A stretch of 64,000 bases of DNA from Rhodoferax sp. (GCA_019449595.1 JAGRPL010000004.1:1054001-1118000); one strand, 5' to 3'. Counted from the first letter of the stretch, positions 8,682 through 16,476 are shown. The notes: generated from the sequence alone by a model not told the origin. Made by a program: numbers and translations.

Positions 8682-9587
8682 TCAGGCCCCGCGCAAGGCT
8701 TTTTTCAGCTCCACACCCAGCTCGGGTTTCTGCGCGAACGGATCGGTCGGGTTGCGCGCCTGCAGCACGTCTTCCATCCGCGTCTGCACCGAACCGATGG
8801 ACTTGGGGTGGCTGTAGATGTAGAACTGGCCTGCCACCACGGCGTCAAACACCTTCTGCGCCACCTCGGCGGCGGTGACCTTGCCCGAGCTGACGGCCTT
8901 GCCGATCATGGCCTGACCGATGAGCTGGCTGCGGGTGGGCTTGTCCGGTTGCAGTCCGTCCGGGCGGTTGCGCTGGCTGTCGTTGATGCCGGTGGCCACA
9001 AAATACGGACACAGCACGCTGGCGCTGACCTGGTCTGACACCAGCGACAGGTCCTGGTACAGCGTTTCTGTCAGGCTCACCACGGCATGTTTGCTGACGT
9101 TGTAGACACCCATGTTGGGGGCGTTGAGCAGGCCGGCCATGCTGGCCGTGTTGACGATGTGACCCCGGTAGGCGGGGTCGGCCTCGGCCGCCGCCAGCAT
9201 CATGGGGGTGAACAGGCGCACGCCATGCACCACGCCCATCAGGTTCACGCCCAGGACCCACTCCCAGTCCTGCAGGCTGTTTTCCCAGATCAGGCCCCCT
9301 GCCCCCACCCCGGCGTTGTTGAACACGAAATGCGGTGCGCCAAAGCGGGCAAAGGCCGCGTCGGCCAGCGCCTGCATCTGGTCGGCCTTGGACACGTCCA
9401 CGCGCATGGCCAGCACCGGGGCGCCGGCCGCCTGCATTTCGGCCACCGTCTTGTCCAGCGCGTCCTGCTGCACGTCGGCCAGCACCAGGTTCATGCCCAG
9501 CTTGGCGCCGATGCGTGCGCATTCCAAGCCGAAGCCGGAGCCGGCGCCGGTTAATACGGCAGTCTTGTTCTTGAAGTCAGTGATCAT
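8682..9587 (-). CDS. Short-chain dehydrogenase/reductase
   Basis: 301 residues. The classical SDR features are present: TGAGSGFG cofactor loop near residue 14, NNAG near residue 90, catalytic Ser in NTASMAG and YNVSK near residue 162 (Tyr-x-x-x-Lys). An Asp at the end of the second beta strand (VLADVQ) suggests preference for NAD(H). The length and the C-terminal tail beyond the fold are typical of the SDR subgroup seen with fatty acid and steroid catabolic genes. It is the last gene of the minus-strand catabolic block, 29 bases after the GST-like gene. The substrate is unknown. Confidence 0.88.
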   Translation of the reverse strand: MITDFKNKTAVLTGAGSGFGLECARIGAKLGMNLVLADVQQDALDKTVAEMQAAGAPVLAMRVDVSKADQMQALADAAFARFGAPHFVFNNAGVGAGGLIWENSLQDWEWVLGVNLMGVVHGVRLFTPMMLAAAEADPAYRGHIVNTASMAGLLNAPNMGVYNVSKHAVVSLTETLYQDLSLVSDQVSASVLCPYFVATGINDSQRNRPDGLQPDKPTRSQLIGQAMIGKAVSSGKVTAAEVAQKVFDAVVAGQFYIYSHPKSIGSVQTRMEDVLQARNPTDPFAQKPELGVELKKALRGA

Positions 9588-9616
9588 GGTGGTGAAGATT
9601 TCTGAAAGTAAACTAC

Positions 9617-10555
9617 TCAGGCTTCGGCCTTGCGCAGCACGTAGCCGATGCGGGGAAAGTGCACGTGCACGGTGCCGGCCCGTGGGTCGGTGCGGCGCAG
9701 GGTGTAGCGGGTGCGGGTGGCCGCCAGCAGCTCGCCTTCGGTGGGCTCCTGGCCAAAGGTTTCCGCCGCCACGGAGACGCGGCTGCCCAGGGGAATGCCG
9801 TGCTCGTCCTGGAATGTGGGGTCAATTGGGGCCAGAGACGCCGCAGATGCTGCGCAGACAGCTATGGATTCTGTAGCAGACAGTTTTTCCATGCGGCCGT
9901 GGCCCAGCGCCGCCATGCGGTCCATCCAGGCCAGGACCGCAGGCGTGGCATCCAGAATACCGGCCATCACCGGCACGCGCACGCGGCTGAACCACAGCGG
10001 GTGGTAGGCGGCAAAGTCGGCCACGCACGGGGCGCTGCCCAGCAAAAAGTCTTGCCCGTCGAGCATGCTGGACAGGCGGCGCAGGTACGACTTGTAGGCC
10101 GCCGTGGCGTCGGCCGGGCGCAGGCGCGTCATGCCCGCGGACATGGCGGCGCGGTCGGCACCAAAGGCCTTGGCGGCCTCAACCGGCGCGCCGTCGAACA
10201 TGGCCGCTGCCCCCTTGGGCTGCAGGTTGTAGGCCATGGCCGCCCAGAACAGCGTGGTGTCGGCCCACTGTGCCAGCACGCGTGCCAGGCCCTGCTGGGA
10301 TGGCGGGTACAGCGTGGGCGCGGGTTGGTGCTGCTCCAGCACGTCGCAGATCAGGGCGCTGTCGCAGTACACGTCGGCGCCGATCTGCAGGAACGGGGTC
10401 TTGCGGTAGCCGCCAGTCAGGGCCAGCACGTCCGGTTTGGGCAGGATGGCCGGTATGGTGACCGACTTCCAGGCCAGGTTCTTGTACCCCAGCACCAGCC
10501 GGATCTTTTCCGAAAAGGGCGAGGTGGGGTAATGGTGCAGGGTGAGCTCAGCCAT
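9617..10555 (-). CDS. Glutathione S-transferase family protein
   Basis: 312 residues. The N-terminal thioredoxin-like GST domain is clear: LTLHHYPTSPFSEKIRLVLG, the conserved YRKTPFLQIG and the glutathione-contacting DSALI near residue 66. A helical C-terminal domain follows and then an extra region of about 90 residues that ordinary GSTs lack. This extra region includes an in-frame copy of the interspersed repeat (9849-9876, encoding ATESIAVCAAS). Such proteins are commonly annotated only as GST family. Its place 8 bases after the NADPH oxidoreductase gene suggests co-transcription with the fatty-acid catabolic block. Confidence 0.82.
   Translation of the reverse strand: MAELTLHHYPTSPFSEKIRLVLGYKNLAWKSVTIPAILPKPDVLALTGGYRKTPFLQIGADVYCDSALICDVLEQHQPAPTLYPPSQQGLARVLAQWADTTLFWAAMAYNLQPKGAAAMFDGAPVEAAKAFGADRAAMSAGMTRLRPADATAAYKSYLRRLSSMLDGQDFLLGSAPCVADFAAYHPLWFSRVRVPVMAGILDATPAVLAWMDRMAALGHGRMEKLSATESIAVCAASAASLAPIDPTFQDEHGIPLGSRVSVAAETFGQEPTEGELLAATRTRYTLRRTDPRAGTVHVHFPRIGYVLRKAEA
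9849..9876 (+). repeat. Interspersed repeat copy 3 (in GST-like gene)
   Basis: CTGCGCAGACAGCTATGGAT then TCTGTAGCA; in frame inside the gene. Confidence 0.7.
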
Positions 10556-10563
10556 GGCAGTGC

Positions 10564-11580
10564 TCAGATCAGCTTGACCAACTGCTTGCCGAAGTTCTTG
10601 CCCTTGAGCAGGCCCAGGAAGGCATCGGGCGCCGCAGCCAGGCCCTGCGCAATGGATTCGCGCGGCTTGAGCTTGCCGGTGCCGACCAGCGTGCCCAGTT
10701 CATTCAGGGCTTCGGGCCACACCTCCATGTGCTCGCTGACGATGAAACCCTGCACCGTGAGGCGCTGGGTCAGGATGAGCGCCGGGTAGCTCAGGGGCAG
10801 CGGCTGGCCGTCGTAGCCGGCGATCATGCCGCACACGGCAATGCGGCCAAAGGCATTCATGTTGGGCAGGACGGCGTCCAGCACCATGCCGCCCACATTC
10901 TCGAAATACCCGTCGATGCCGTTGGGGCACGCTTCCTTGATGGCCCGGCCCAGCGAAGCGGCGTCCTTGTGCAGCTTGTAGTCGATGCAGGCGTCAAAGC
11001 CCAGCTCCTGCACGGCGTACTGGCATTTGTCCGGTCCACCGGCAATGCCCACGGTGCGGCAGCCGCGGGCCTTGGACAGCGCGGCAAAGGCGCTGCCCAC
11101 GGCACCGGTGGCCGCGCTGACTACCATGGTCTCGCCGGCCTTGGGCGCGCAGATCTTGACCAGGCCATACCAGGCCGTCACGCCGGGCATGCCCACGGCG
11201 CCCAGGTAGGCACTCAGGGGAACGTGGGTGGTGTCCACCTTGCGCAGGGCACCGGGCTGGTTGGCGTCGACCACGCTGTATTCCTGCCAGCCGCCCATGC
11301 CCACCACCTTGTCACCGACGGCAAAGCGCGGGTTGCACGATTCCACCACCTCGCCCACCGTGCCGCCACCCATGGTCTGGCCCAGGGGCTGCGGCTGGGC
11401 GTAGCTCTTGGCGTCGTTCATGCGCCCGCGCATGTAGGGGTCCAGGCTGAGGAAGTGGTGGCGCACCAGCACCTGGCCGTCCTGCAGGGCTGGCGTTTCT
11501 GCGATGACCATCTTGAAGTTGCTGGCAACGGCTTCGCCCGTGGGGCGGTTGTCGAGGTGGATCTGGTGGTTGGTTGGCAT
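10564..11580 (-). CDS. NADP-dependent oxidoreductase of the MDR superfamily (PTGR/CurA-like)
   Basis: 338 residues from the ATG at 11580, which has AGGAG 9 bases upstream; the open frame continues to 11658 only because it reads through the repeat copy at 11598-11626. The zinc-free MDR pattern of prostaglandin reductase, leukotriene B4 dehydrogenase and CurA is clear: LDPYMRGRM near residue 52, GGGTVGEVV, and the nucleotide loop VSAATGAVGSAFAALSK near residue 155. These enzymes reduce the double bond of alpha,beta-unsaturated ketones or aldehydes with NADPH. In this block it may handle unsaturated catabolic intermediates or detoxify enals; that is inference. Confidence 0.88.
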   Translation of the reverse strand: MPTNHQIHLDNRPTGEAVASNFKMVIAETPALQDGQVLVRHHFLSLDPYMRGRMNDAKSYAQPQPLGQTMGGGTVGEVVESCNPRFAVGDKVVGMGGWQEYSVVDANQPGALRKVDTTHVPLSAYLGAVGMPGVTAWYGLVKICAPKAGETMVVSAATGAVGSAFAALSKARGCRTVGIAGGPDKCQYAVQELGFDACIDYKLHKDAASLGRAIKEACPNGIDGYFENVGGMVLDAVLPNMNAFGRIAVCGMIAGYDGQPLPLSYPALILTQRLTVQGFIVSEHMEVWPEALNELGTLVGTGKLKPRESIAQGLAAAPDAFLGLLKGKNFGKQLVKLI

Positions 11581-11597
11581 GGAAAATCTCCTGGTGT

Positions 11598-11626
11598 GCG
11601 CTATCAAATCAATAGCTGTGTACGCA
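11598..11626 (-). repeat. Interspersed repeat copy 4 (upstream of oxidoreductase)
   Basis: On the minus strand TGCGTACACAGCTATTGATT then TGATAGCGC; lies in the 5' region of the oxidoreductase gene. Confidence 0.7.
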
Positions 11627-11678
11627 ATAAACAAAAGGGCCCGCTGCCCATTTCGCACAAATTATGGTGGCGCGGCGC

Positions 11679-12134
11679 TCAGTCGGTGGAAATGGTGCCG
11701 TTAGCCACGTTGAGCGTGTTGACACTGCGGGCGCCGGTGGGCAGGCGCTTGACGAACTTGAAGGTGCCGGTGGCATGCGCGCATTTGCGCCCCTCGGCGT
11801 CGAACACGGTGGCCTGCGTGAAGGCCATGGTGGCCGTGCGGTGCAGCAGCTCGCCCTTGGCCACCAGTGGACCCACGGCGGGCTGCATGAAGCTGGTCTT
11901 CATCTCGATGGTGACCACACCCATTTCCGGCCACTGGCTGCGGGCGGCCGTGGCCATGGACACGTCCATCAGCGTCATGATCGCGCCGCCGTGGGTGACC
12001 GAGAACGAGTTGAGGTGCTCCGGCTGGGCGGTGTAGAGAATCTCTGAGTGCCCGCCTTCGAACTGCGTCAGCTCGAAGCCCAAGTGCTTCACAAACGGGA
12101 TTTCCACCCCGAAGCCCACGGCCTTGTCCCACAT
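11679..12134 (-). CDS. PaaI-type hotdog thioesterase
   Basis: 151 residues from the ATG at 12134; a start at 12167 would overlap the upstream SDR by 29 bases and adds a non-conserved tail. The hotdog-fold thioesterase pattern is visible: NSFSVTHGGAIMTLMDVSMA near residues 41-60, with the HGG(A/V)-x-x-x-x-x-D signature of the PaaI/YbgC group, then VTIEMKTSFMQP. It should hydrolyse an acyl-CoA thioester in the cytoplasm, perhaps to release trapped CoA. It begins 4 bases after the SDR stop, so the two are translationally close. Confidence 0.85.
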   Translation of the reverse strand: MWDKAVGFGVEIPFVKHLGFELTQFEGGHSEILYTAQPEHLNSFSVTHGGAIMTLMDVSMATAARSQWPEMGVVTIEMKTSFMQPAVGPLVAKGELLHRTATMAFTQATVFDAEGRKCAHATGTFKFVKRLPTGARSVNTLNVANGTISTD

Positions 12135-12138
12135 CGGG

Positions 12139-12933
12139 TCAGCCCGCCACGATGGCGCTGACGCCACCGTCCACCGCCATCCACTGGCCGGTGATGTGCT
12201 TGCCGGCGTCGGAAGCGAACAGCAGGCTCAAGCCCTTCAGGTCTTCGTCATCGCCCAGGCGGCGCAGGGGCGCGTGGGCAGCCATCTTGTCTTCGCCCAG
12301 GCTTTCGATCAGGCCGATGGCCATCTTGGTCTTGAAGAATCCGGGGCAGATTGCATTGACGTTGATGCCGTACTGACCCCACTCGCCCGCCAGGGCGCGG
12401 GTGAAGTTGATGACGGCGCCCTTGGAGGTGTTGTAGGCAATGGTCTTCATCTCGACCGGGTTGCCGCCCAGGCCTGCGATGGAGGCGATGTTGATGATGC
12501 GGCCCGAACGGCGCGCAATCATGCTCTTCTTGGCAATGGCCTGGCTCAGCAGGAAGTAGCCGCGCACGTTGAGGTTCATGACCTTGTCCCAGGCCGCAAC
12601 GGGGTGGTCTTCGGCCGCTGCGCCCCAGGAGGCGCCGGCGTTGTTGACCAGAATGTCCACGTCGCCCATGCGCTGCAGGGTCTCGTCGGCCAGGCGGGTG
12701 ATGTCGGCGTCCTTGGCGCAGTCGGCGGCAATCCAGCGGGCGTCGATGCCGGCGGCCTGCAGTTCGGCGGCGGCCTGCTCCAGGTCCTCGGCCTTGCGCG
12801 AGCTCAGCATGATCTTGGCGCCGGCTTCACCCAGGGCGTGGGCCATTTGCAGACCCAGGCCGCGCGAGCCGCCGGTTACCAGGGCGGTCTTGCCAGTGAG
12901 GTCAAACAGTTTCTGAACGGTGCGTGCGGTCAT
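12139..12933 (-). CDS. Short-chain dehydrogenase/reductase (FabG-like)
   Basis: 264 residues. TGGSRGLG near residue 20, NNAG near residue 97, INIASIAG and YNTSKGA (catalytic Tyr and Lys) and a C-terminal ITGQWMAVDGG mark a classical SDR. Arg after the glycine loop and in SSRKAED suggests NADP(H). It probably interconverts a 3-hydroxyacyl and 3-ketoacyl substrate or a related alcohol. It lies between the acyl-CoA dehydrogenase and the thioesterase on the same strand. Confidence 0.88.
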   Translation of the reverse strand: MTARTVQKLFDLTGKTALVTGGSRGLGLQMAHALGEAGAKIMLSSRKAEDLEQAAAELQAAGIDARWIAADCAKDADITRLADETLQRMGDVDILVNNAGASWGAAAEDHPVAAWDKVMNLNVRGYFLLSQAIAKKSMIARRSGRIINIASIAGLGGNPVEMKTIAYNTSKGAVINFTRALAGEWGQYGINVNAICPGFFKTKMAIGLIESLGEDKMAAHAPLRRLGDDEDLKGLSLLFASDAGKHITGQWMAVDGGVSAIVAG

Positions 12934-13031
12934 GGGGAAATGTCTCCTGCAGAAATAGGGGAAAAGATGATTGTGCCGCCGGGAACCTGCGGGCGCATGT
13001 CTCCGGCGTGATATGGGTCAAGGCGTGGGGT

Positions 13032-14897
13032 CTAGAACGCCTCTTGCGGCAGGTCGGCGCAGGTGGTGTTGCGTGACTCCACCACCGACAGCCAGGCCCC
13101 GATCTTGGGCAGCTCGTAGTGGAAGAAGAAGTGCGTGGCTCCCAAACGCCCCTGGGTGCCGGGGCTGCTCAGGGCCGCGTCGTGTTCCAGGGCCTTGGTG
13201 GCCACGTCCAGCCAGATCCAGGCCAGCACAGTGTGGCCAAAGGCCTGCATGTAGGGCACGGCATTGGCCAGCGCCTCGGTCGGGTTGCCGGTGGCCCAGG
13301 CTTTCTGGGTGGCTGCGGCGACCTGCTGCAGGGCCTTGCCCAGCGCGGCGGCATGGTCGGCCAGCGTGGGCACGGCGGCTGCGCGCCTGATGGACGCGGT
13401 CATGCGCTCGGCCAGCAGCTTCAGGCCCCGGCCCTCCTCCATCAGCACCTTGCGCCCGAGCAGGTCGGTGGCCTGGATGCCGTGGGTGCCTTCGTGGATC
13501 ATGTTCAGGCGGTTGTCGCGCCAGTACTGTTCCACCGGGAAGTCGCGCGTGTAACCATAGCCGCCGTGGATCTGGATGGCCAGGGAGTTGGCCTCCAGGC
13601 ACCACTCGCTGGGCCAGCTCTTGGCGATGGGGGTCAGCACTTCCAGCAGCAGGCGGGCGTCATCGGCCACCGCGCCGCCGGCCGTGTGGTGCTCGTCCAC
13701 CAGGCGGGCGCAGTACAGCTCCAGCGCCAGGGCGCCTTCGCAATAGGCCTTTTGGGCCAGCAGCATCCGCTTGACGTCGGCGTGTTCAATGATGGCCACC
13801 TGTGGCTGGGCGGCGTCCTTGCCGCCCACACCCATGGGGCGGCCCTGCGGGCGGTTCTTGGCGTAGTCCAGCGAGGCGTAATAGCCCGCCATGCCCAGCA
13901 TGGTGGCCGCAATGCCCACGCCAATGCGGGCTTCGTTCATCATGTGGAACATGCACTGCAGGCCTTTGCCGGGCTGGCCCACCAGGTAACCCACGGCCCC
14001 GGCACCCTTGCCGTCGTAGCCGCCCTGCCCCACCGGGAATTTGCCTTCACCAAAATTGAGCAGCGTGTTGGTGGTGCCGCGCCAGCCCAGCTTGTGGTTC
14101 AGGCCGGCCAGGGCCACGTCGTTGCGCACGCCGGTCAGCGCGCCCTGGGTATCCACCAGCTTCTTGGGCACGATGAACAGCGAAATGCCGCGCGTGCCGG
14201 GCACCAGCTTGCCGTCGGCATCGGGAATCTTGGCCAGCACCAGGTGGATGATGTTCTCGTTGATCTCATGCTCGCCGCTGGAGATCCACATCTTGTTGCC
14301 CTTAAGCCGGTAACGCGCGCCCAGGGGGTCCTTCTCGAAGTCCACCCCATCAGGCACCGCACGGGTTGCCACGTCACTGAGGGAAGAGCCCGCCTGCGGC
14401 TCGGACAGGCACATGGTGCCGGCCCAGCGGCCCGAAAACTCGTTCTTCGCAAACACCTCTTTCTGCAGAGCGGTGCCGTGGGTCATCAGTAGGTTGGCAT
14501 TGCCGGTAGTCAGCATGCCGGTGCCGATGCTGACCGAGGCACAGGCAAAGAAGGCGTTGGCCGCCGCCTCCACGCTGTAGGGCAGCTGCATGCCGCCCAT
14601 CTCGTAGTCTTGCGCGGCGCTGAGCATGCCTGACTCGGCATAGGCCTTCTGCGCGTCATGCGTGGCCTGCGGCAACACCACCCGCAGACTGCCGTCGGGC
14701 TCGGTCACGGTGCGCGGCTCTTCCACATCGGCCAGGCGGTTGAACGGCGCGTACTTCTCACGGGCGATGCGCTCGCAGGTGTCGAGCACCGCGTCGAAGG
14801 TGTCGCGCGAGTGGTCGGAAAACCGTTCGCGTGCGGTGAGCGCCGTGGTGTTGAGCCAGTCGTTGAGCAGGAAGTCGATGGTGGGACGCAGATTCAT
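13032..14897 (-). CDS. Acyl-CoA dehydrogenase, large type with extra C-terminal domain
   Basis: 621 residues, about 220 longer than ordinary acyl-CoA dehydrogenases. The FAD-binding core is recognisable by MCLSEPQAGSSLSDVATRAV, KMWISSGEHE and QIHGGYGYTRDFPVEQYWRD. The glutamate in MIHEGTHGIQATDLLGRK sits at the usual catalytic-base position. The region after residue 480 matches the additional C-terminal domain of the DmdC/AcdA-like group. It oxidises an acyl-CoA to the 2-enoyl-CoA, passing electrons to ETF. It is the first oxidation step of the block and precedes the SDR by about 100 bases. Upstream of it the block is interrupted by the cassette-like patch. Confidence 0.93.
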   Translation of the reverse strand: MNLRPTIDFLLNDWLNTTALTARERFSDHSRDTFDAVLDTCERIAREKYAPFNRLADVEEPRTVTEPDGSLRVVLPQATHDAQKAYAESGMLSAAQDYEMGGMQLPYSVEAAANAFFACASVSIGTGMLTTGNANLLMTHGTALQKEVFAKNEFSGRWAGTMCLSEPQAGSSLSDVATRAVPDGVDFEKDPLGARYRLKGNKMWISSGEHEINENIIHLVLAKIPDADGKLVPGTRGISLFIVPKKLVDTQGALTGVRNDVALAGLNHKLGWRGTTNTLLNFGEGKFPVGQGGYDGKGAGAVGYLVGQPGKGLQCMFHMMNEARIGVGIAATMLGMAGYYASLDYAKNRPQGRPMGVGGKDAAQPQVAIIEHADVKRMLLAQKAYCEGALALELYCARLVDEHHTAGGAVADDARLLLEVLTPIAKSWPSEWCLEANSLAIQIHGGYGYTRDFPVEQYWRDNRLNMIHEGTHGIQATDLLGRKVLMEEGRGLKLLAERMTASIRRAAAVPTLADHAAALGKALQQVAAATQKAWATGNPTEALANAVPYMQAFGHTVLAWIWLDVATKALEHDAALSSPGTQGRLGATHFFFHYELPKIGAWLSVVESRNTTCADLPQEAF

Positions 14898-14987
14898 GGT
14901 GTTTCCAGAAACAGGGAATCAAAAAAAGCCGAATTGCACATTCTTGCGCAGTCGCGGCCTTGTGGGGAGCGGGAACTGTCCGCTTGG

Positions 14988-15055
14988 TTACAGCACTTCG
15001 AAAATGCCTGCTGCGCCCATGCCGCCACTAATGTACATAGGCACGCACATGCGCT
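14988..15055 (-). pseudogene. Remnant of a thiolase 3' end
   Basis: Read on the minus strand, the segment ends in TAA (14990-14988) and encodes [19 protein letters not shown] before running into a stop upstream. This matches the last ~20 residues of the intact thiolase at 16603-17778 ([19 protein letters not shown]), and the DNA is clearly similar over about 65 bases, then diverges abruptly. It is too short to be functional. It is either the scar of a deleted tandem thiolase copy or a duplication made when the patch between the two copies arrived. Confidence 0.75.
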
Positions 15056-15326
15056 GTCATTCGCACATTGGTATCAAAGCGGACTTCGTACTGCAAATCC
15101 GGTTGGAATCCCCCGTTTGGGGGATGTGCAGTGCCTTATCGGGCACTTAGACTCGACGTAATTCGTTGCCGGGTTGGTCGGATTTTTTATACCGGGATCC
15201 ATTTATAGCCACCTACCCACAAAGCCAATGGTGGCGCCACTTTGGATCAATTTTTATGTCCAGTTTATCCCGCAGACTCCAGAATATCCCGCAGGGTTTG
15301 CGGTATACATCACGTTAGAGGACCTT
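15056..15326. other. Gene-free AT-richer stretch with two adjacent hairpins
   Basis: Between the thiolase remnant and the first cassette ORF I see no credible gene. Two hairpins lie side by side: ATCCCCC/GGGGGAT (15108-15125, 4-base loop) and AGTGCC/GGCACT (15130-15147). A longer frame opening with TTG at 15174 runs into the ORF at 15327 but has no ribosome site. The stretch ends with an integron R'-like core GTTAGAG at 15314-15320. Confidence 0.5.
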
Positions 15327-15530
15327 ATGCAAAACTTTTTGGTTAGTTTTGTTGCCGCAGAAAACAAAGATGTAATTCATCGCCTCCTGGTTAGGAGTGA
15401 CGATTCAGGCGTCGTATCCGAGCTTGCAAAGACGCACCTTCGGAGACAGGGCGTTCCTAGTGAAGAACTGTCCACCCCTGTTGTGGAGGCATACGGCCAA
15501 GCCCGCATCGAGAACGTCGAGATAATCTAG
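15327..15530 (+). CDS. Small hypothetical protein in cassette
   Basis: 67 residues from the ATG at 15327, which has AGAGG 5 bases upstream inside the cassette boundary sequence; a TTG start at 15174 would add 51 unconvincing residues. The protein is soluble-looking with mixed charge (MQNFLVSFVAAENKDVI to RIENVEII). I do not recognise a family. Placement only 12 bases into the cassette is typical of the first gene in an integron cassette, where the ribosome site is supplied by the cassette start. It is followed after 9 bases by a small membrane protein gene. Confidence 0.55.
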   Translation: MQNFLVSFVAAENKDVIHRLLVRSDDSGVVSELAKTHLRRQGVPSEELSTPVVEAYGQARIENVEII

Positions 15531-15539
15531 AAAGATAGG

Positions 15540-15818
15540 ATGATGAACCTTAAAAACGGTCTGCTAATTTTTGGCCTGTGCATCGTTGCCCTTTTTCTGG
15601 AAATCATTTTTTACTGGGCCGGTTTGCGATCGACTTACCCACTCTCTGCTATCCAAAAAGTAATGATGTTCCTTACGGTTGGAACAATCGTTTCCGGGAT
15701 CGCCGCACTCATTGGAGGTTTGGTGGCGCATTTCACCAAGAAAGAAAAACTAGGGAAAACCATTTTGGTCTTTTCGCTAGGCGGTTACTGTTTTGGCGCG
15801 CTGTTTTTTTTCATCTAA
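15540..15818 (+). CDS. Small integral membrane protein in cassette
   Basis: 92 residues with three strongly hydrophobic segments: LLIFGLCIVALFLEIIFYWA near residues 8-27, MMFLTVGTIVSGIAALIGGL near 42-61, and TILVFSLGGYCFGALFFFI at the C-terminus, with a lysine-rich loop (TKKEKLGK) between the last two. A second ATG lies at 15543. No family is recognised; small multi-pass proteins of unknown function are common in integron cassettes. The stop lies 13 bases before the attC R'' box. Confidence 0.6.
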   Translation: MMNLKNGLLIFGLCIVALFLEIIFYWAGLRSTYPLSAIQKVMMFLTVGTIVSGIAALIGGLVAHFTKKEKLGKTILVFSLGGYCFGALFFFI

Positions 15819-15831
15819 TGGTGCGTCAGGC

Positions 15832-15900
15832 CTCTAACCCTGCGGTCAACACGGACCTTGCGCAAAAAGCCGCACAAGGCCGGTTACCTCCACGTTAGTA
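15832..15900 (+). other. attC recombination site
   Basis: R'' is CTCTAAC (15832-15838) and the R' core GTTAG begins at 15894. Between them the bases 15844-15860 pair with 15875-15888 (right arm CAAGGCCGGTTACC) to give a 14-bp stem in which three left-arm bases (15847, 15851, 15855) stay unpaired. A perfect stem apart from extrahelical bases on one strand is the structural hallmark by which IntI recognises the folded bottom strand of attC. The apical part is a 14-base loop that can pair further (TGCG/CGCA). Confidence 0.85.
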
Positions 15901-15905
15901 ATCAA

Positions 15906-16223
15906 ATGCCAAGCCTAGGGCTCTTCGTTTTATCGGTCGTTGCTCTCCTACTTGTCGTCGTTCCAAGCGCCGTCGTTTTTGCAGCGGGCTTGCGCGCTGG
16001 CGTGCTGGCCCGGGCTTTTTCATGGTTGGCTTTCGTGGCGGTTCTATTTATTACTTGGGCTGCGTTCACTGATCCCGAGATTCTAGATTTTGAGTCACGC
16101 ACATTTGCTCTCTACCTCGCGTGGGGGGTAGCTCTGTATCTTGGAATAGCTGTTTTTCTTGGCATCAAATTTCTCACTCGTTTAGGTAGGGAACTTCGGC
16201 ATGGTCGGTGCAATGGTCGATAA
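15906..16223 (+). CDS. Small membrane protein, second cassette
   Basis: 105 residues from the ATG at 15906, 11 bases after the cassette junction at 15894/15895. Three hydrophobic stretches are visible (LGLFVLSVVALLLVVVPSAV, AFSWLAFVAVLFITWAAF, TFALYLAWGVALYLGIAVFL), with a charged C-terminal tail. I do not recognise the family. The gene runs 23 bases into the start of the next ORF and into a second attC-like segment, so the end of this cassette is not cleanly defined. Confidence 0.55.
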   Translation: MPSLGLFVLSVVALLLVVVPSAVVFAAGLRAGVLARAFSWLAFVAVLFITWAAFTDPEILDFESRTFALYLAWGVALYLGIAVFLGIKFLTRLGRELRHGRCNGR

Positions 16224-16476
16224 CCCATCAGTCAAGCGGGACTGGCTTACAGCGGGCTCCACCCGCCTACAGCCATCCGGCCCCCATGCCGAACTCATCG
16301 CCTCTTTCCGGAGAGCGCAGGCAGATGCCGCGCACAAGTTTGGATTGATCGAAGCGGTTGCCAAAAAAGGACCCAAGGCCATCCAGGCGGCCGTAGAAAC
16401 AGCGGCAAAGGCCGCAAAACGCCGGGATTCGTACGCAAAGAAGCTAGATGCGTTGGGGGTGCTCATCAAGGATTGA
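16201..16476 (+). CDS. ORF fusing attC-like sequence to an Ala/Lys-rich tail
   Basis: 91 residues. The first ~30 (VDNPSVKRDWLTAGSTRL) are a translation of attC-like DNA; peptides starting NPSVKRD or NPAVN are typical readings through such sites. The rest (ELIASFRRAQADAAHKFGLI to LDALGVLIKD) is alanine- and lysine-rich, helical, and has host-like GC-rich codons. The tail could be the remnant of a chromosomal gene joined to a decayed cassette end. Whether it is translated is uncertain and no function is proposed. Confidence 0.35.
   Translation: MVGAMVDNPSVKRDWLTAGSTRLQPSGPHAELIASFRRAQADAAHKFGLIEAVAKKGPKAIQAAVETAAKAAKRRDSYAKKLDALGVLIKD
16218..16290 (+). other. Truncated attC-like sequence
   Basis: TAACCC at 16221 followed by GTCAAGCGGGAC resembles the R''/L'' half of a betaproteobacterial attC, and an inner GCGGG/CCCGC stem follows, but no L'/R' half ending in GTTAG is found. 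It is probably a decayed site. Confidence 0.4.

Larger units (their letters stand above)
15315..15894 (+). mobile_element. Integron-type gene cassette (orphan, no integrase nearby)
   Basis: The 580-bp unit begins with TTAGAG just after a G (15314) and ends with the G at 15894, as expected when cassettes join at G|TTRRRY. The R'' box of its attC (CTCTAAC, 15832-15838) is the exact reverse complement of the GTTAGAG at its own left boundary, the pairing expected of a cassette's own circular-form site. It carries two small ORFs (15327-15530 and 15540-15818). Composition is visibly more AT-rich than the flanking genes. No tyrosine recombinase gene of the IntI type is present in the window. Confidence 0.7.

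Noticed and set aside
14662..15150. 163-residue plus-strand open frame over the start of the acyl-CoA dehydrogenase
   Set aside because: Mostly antisense to the dehydrogenase and then the thiolase remnant; no conserved features.
15187..15320. A further attC ending at GTTAGAG (TATACCG at 15188 could pair with CGGTATA at 15301)
   Set aside because: No R'' box (YYYAAC) is found at the expected position and the remaining pairing is weak, so only the R' core is accepted.
15174..15326. TTG-started extension of the first cassette ORF
   Set aside because: No ribosome site, no similarity, and it crosses the cassette boundary; the ATG at 15327 fits the cassette structure.
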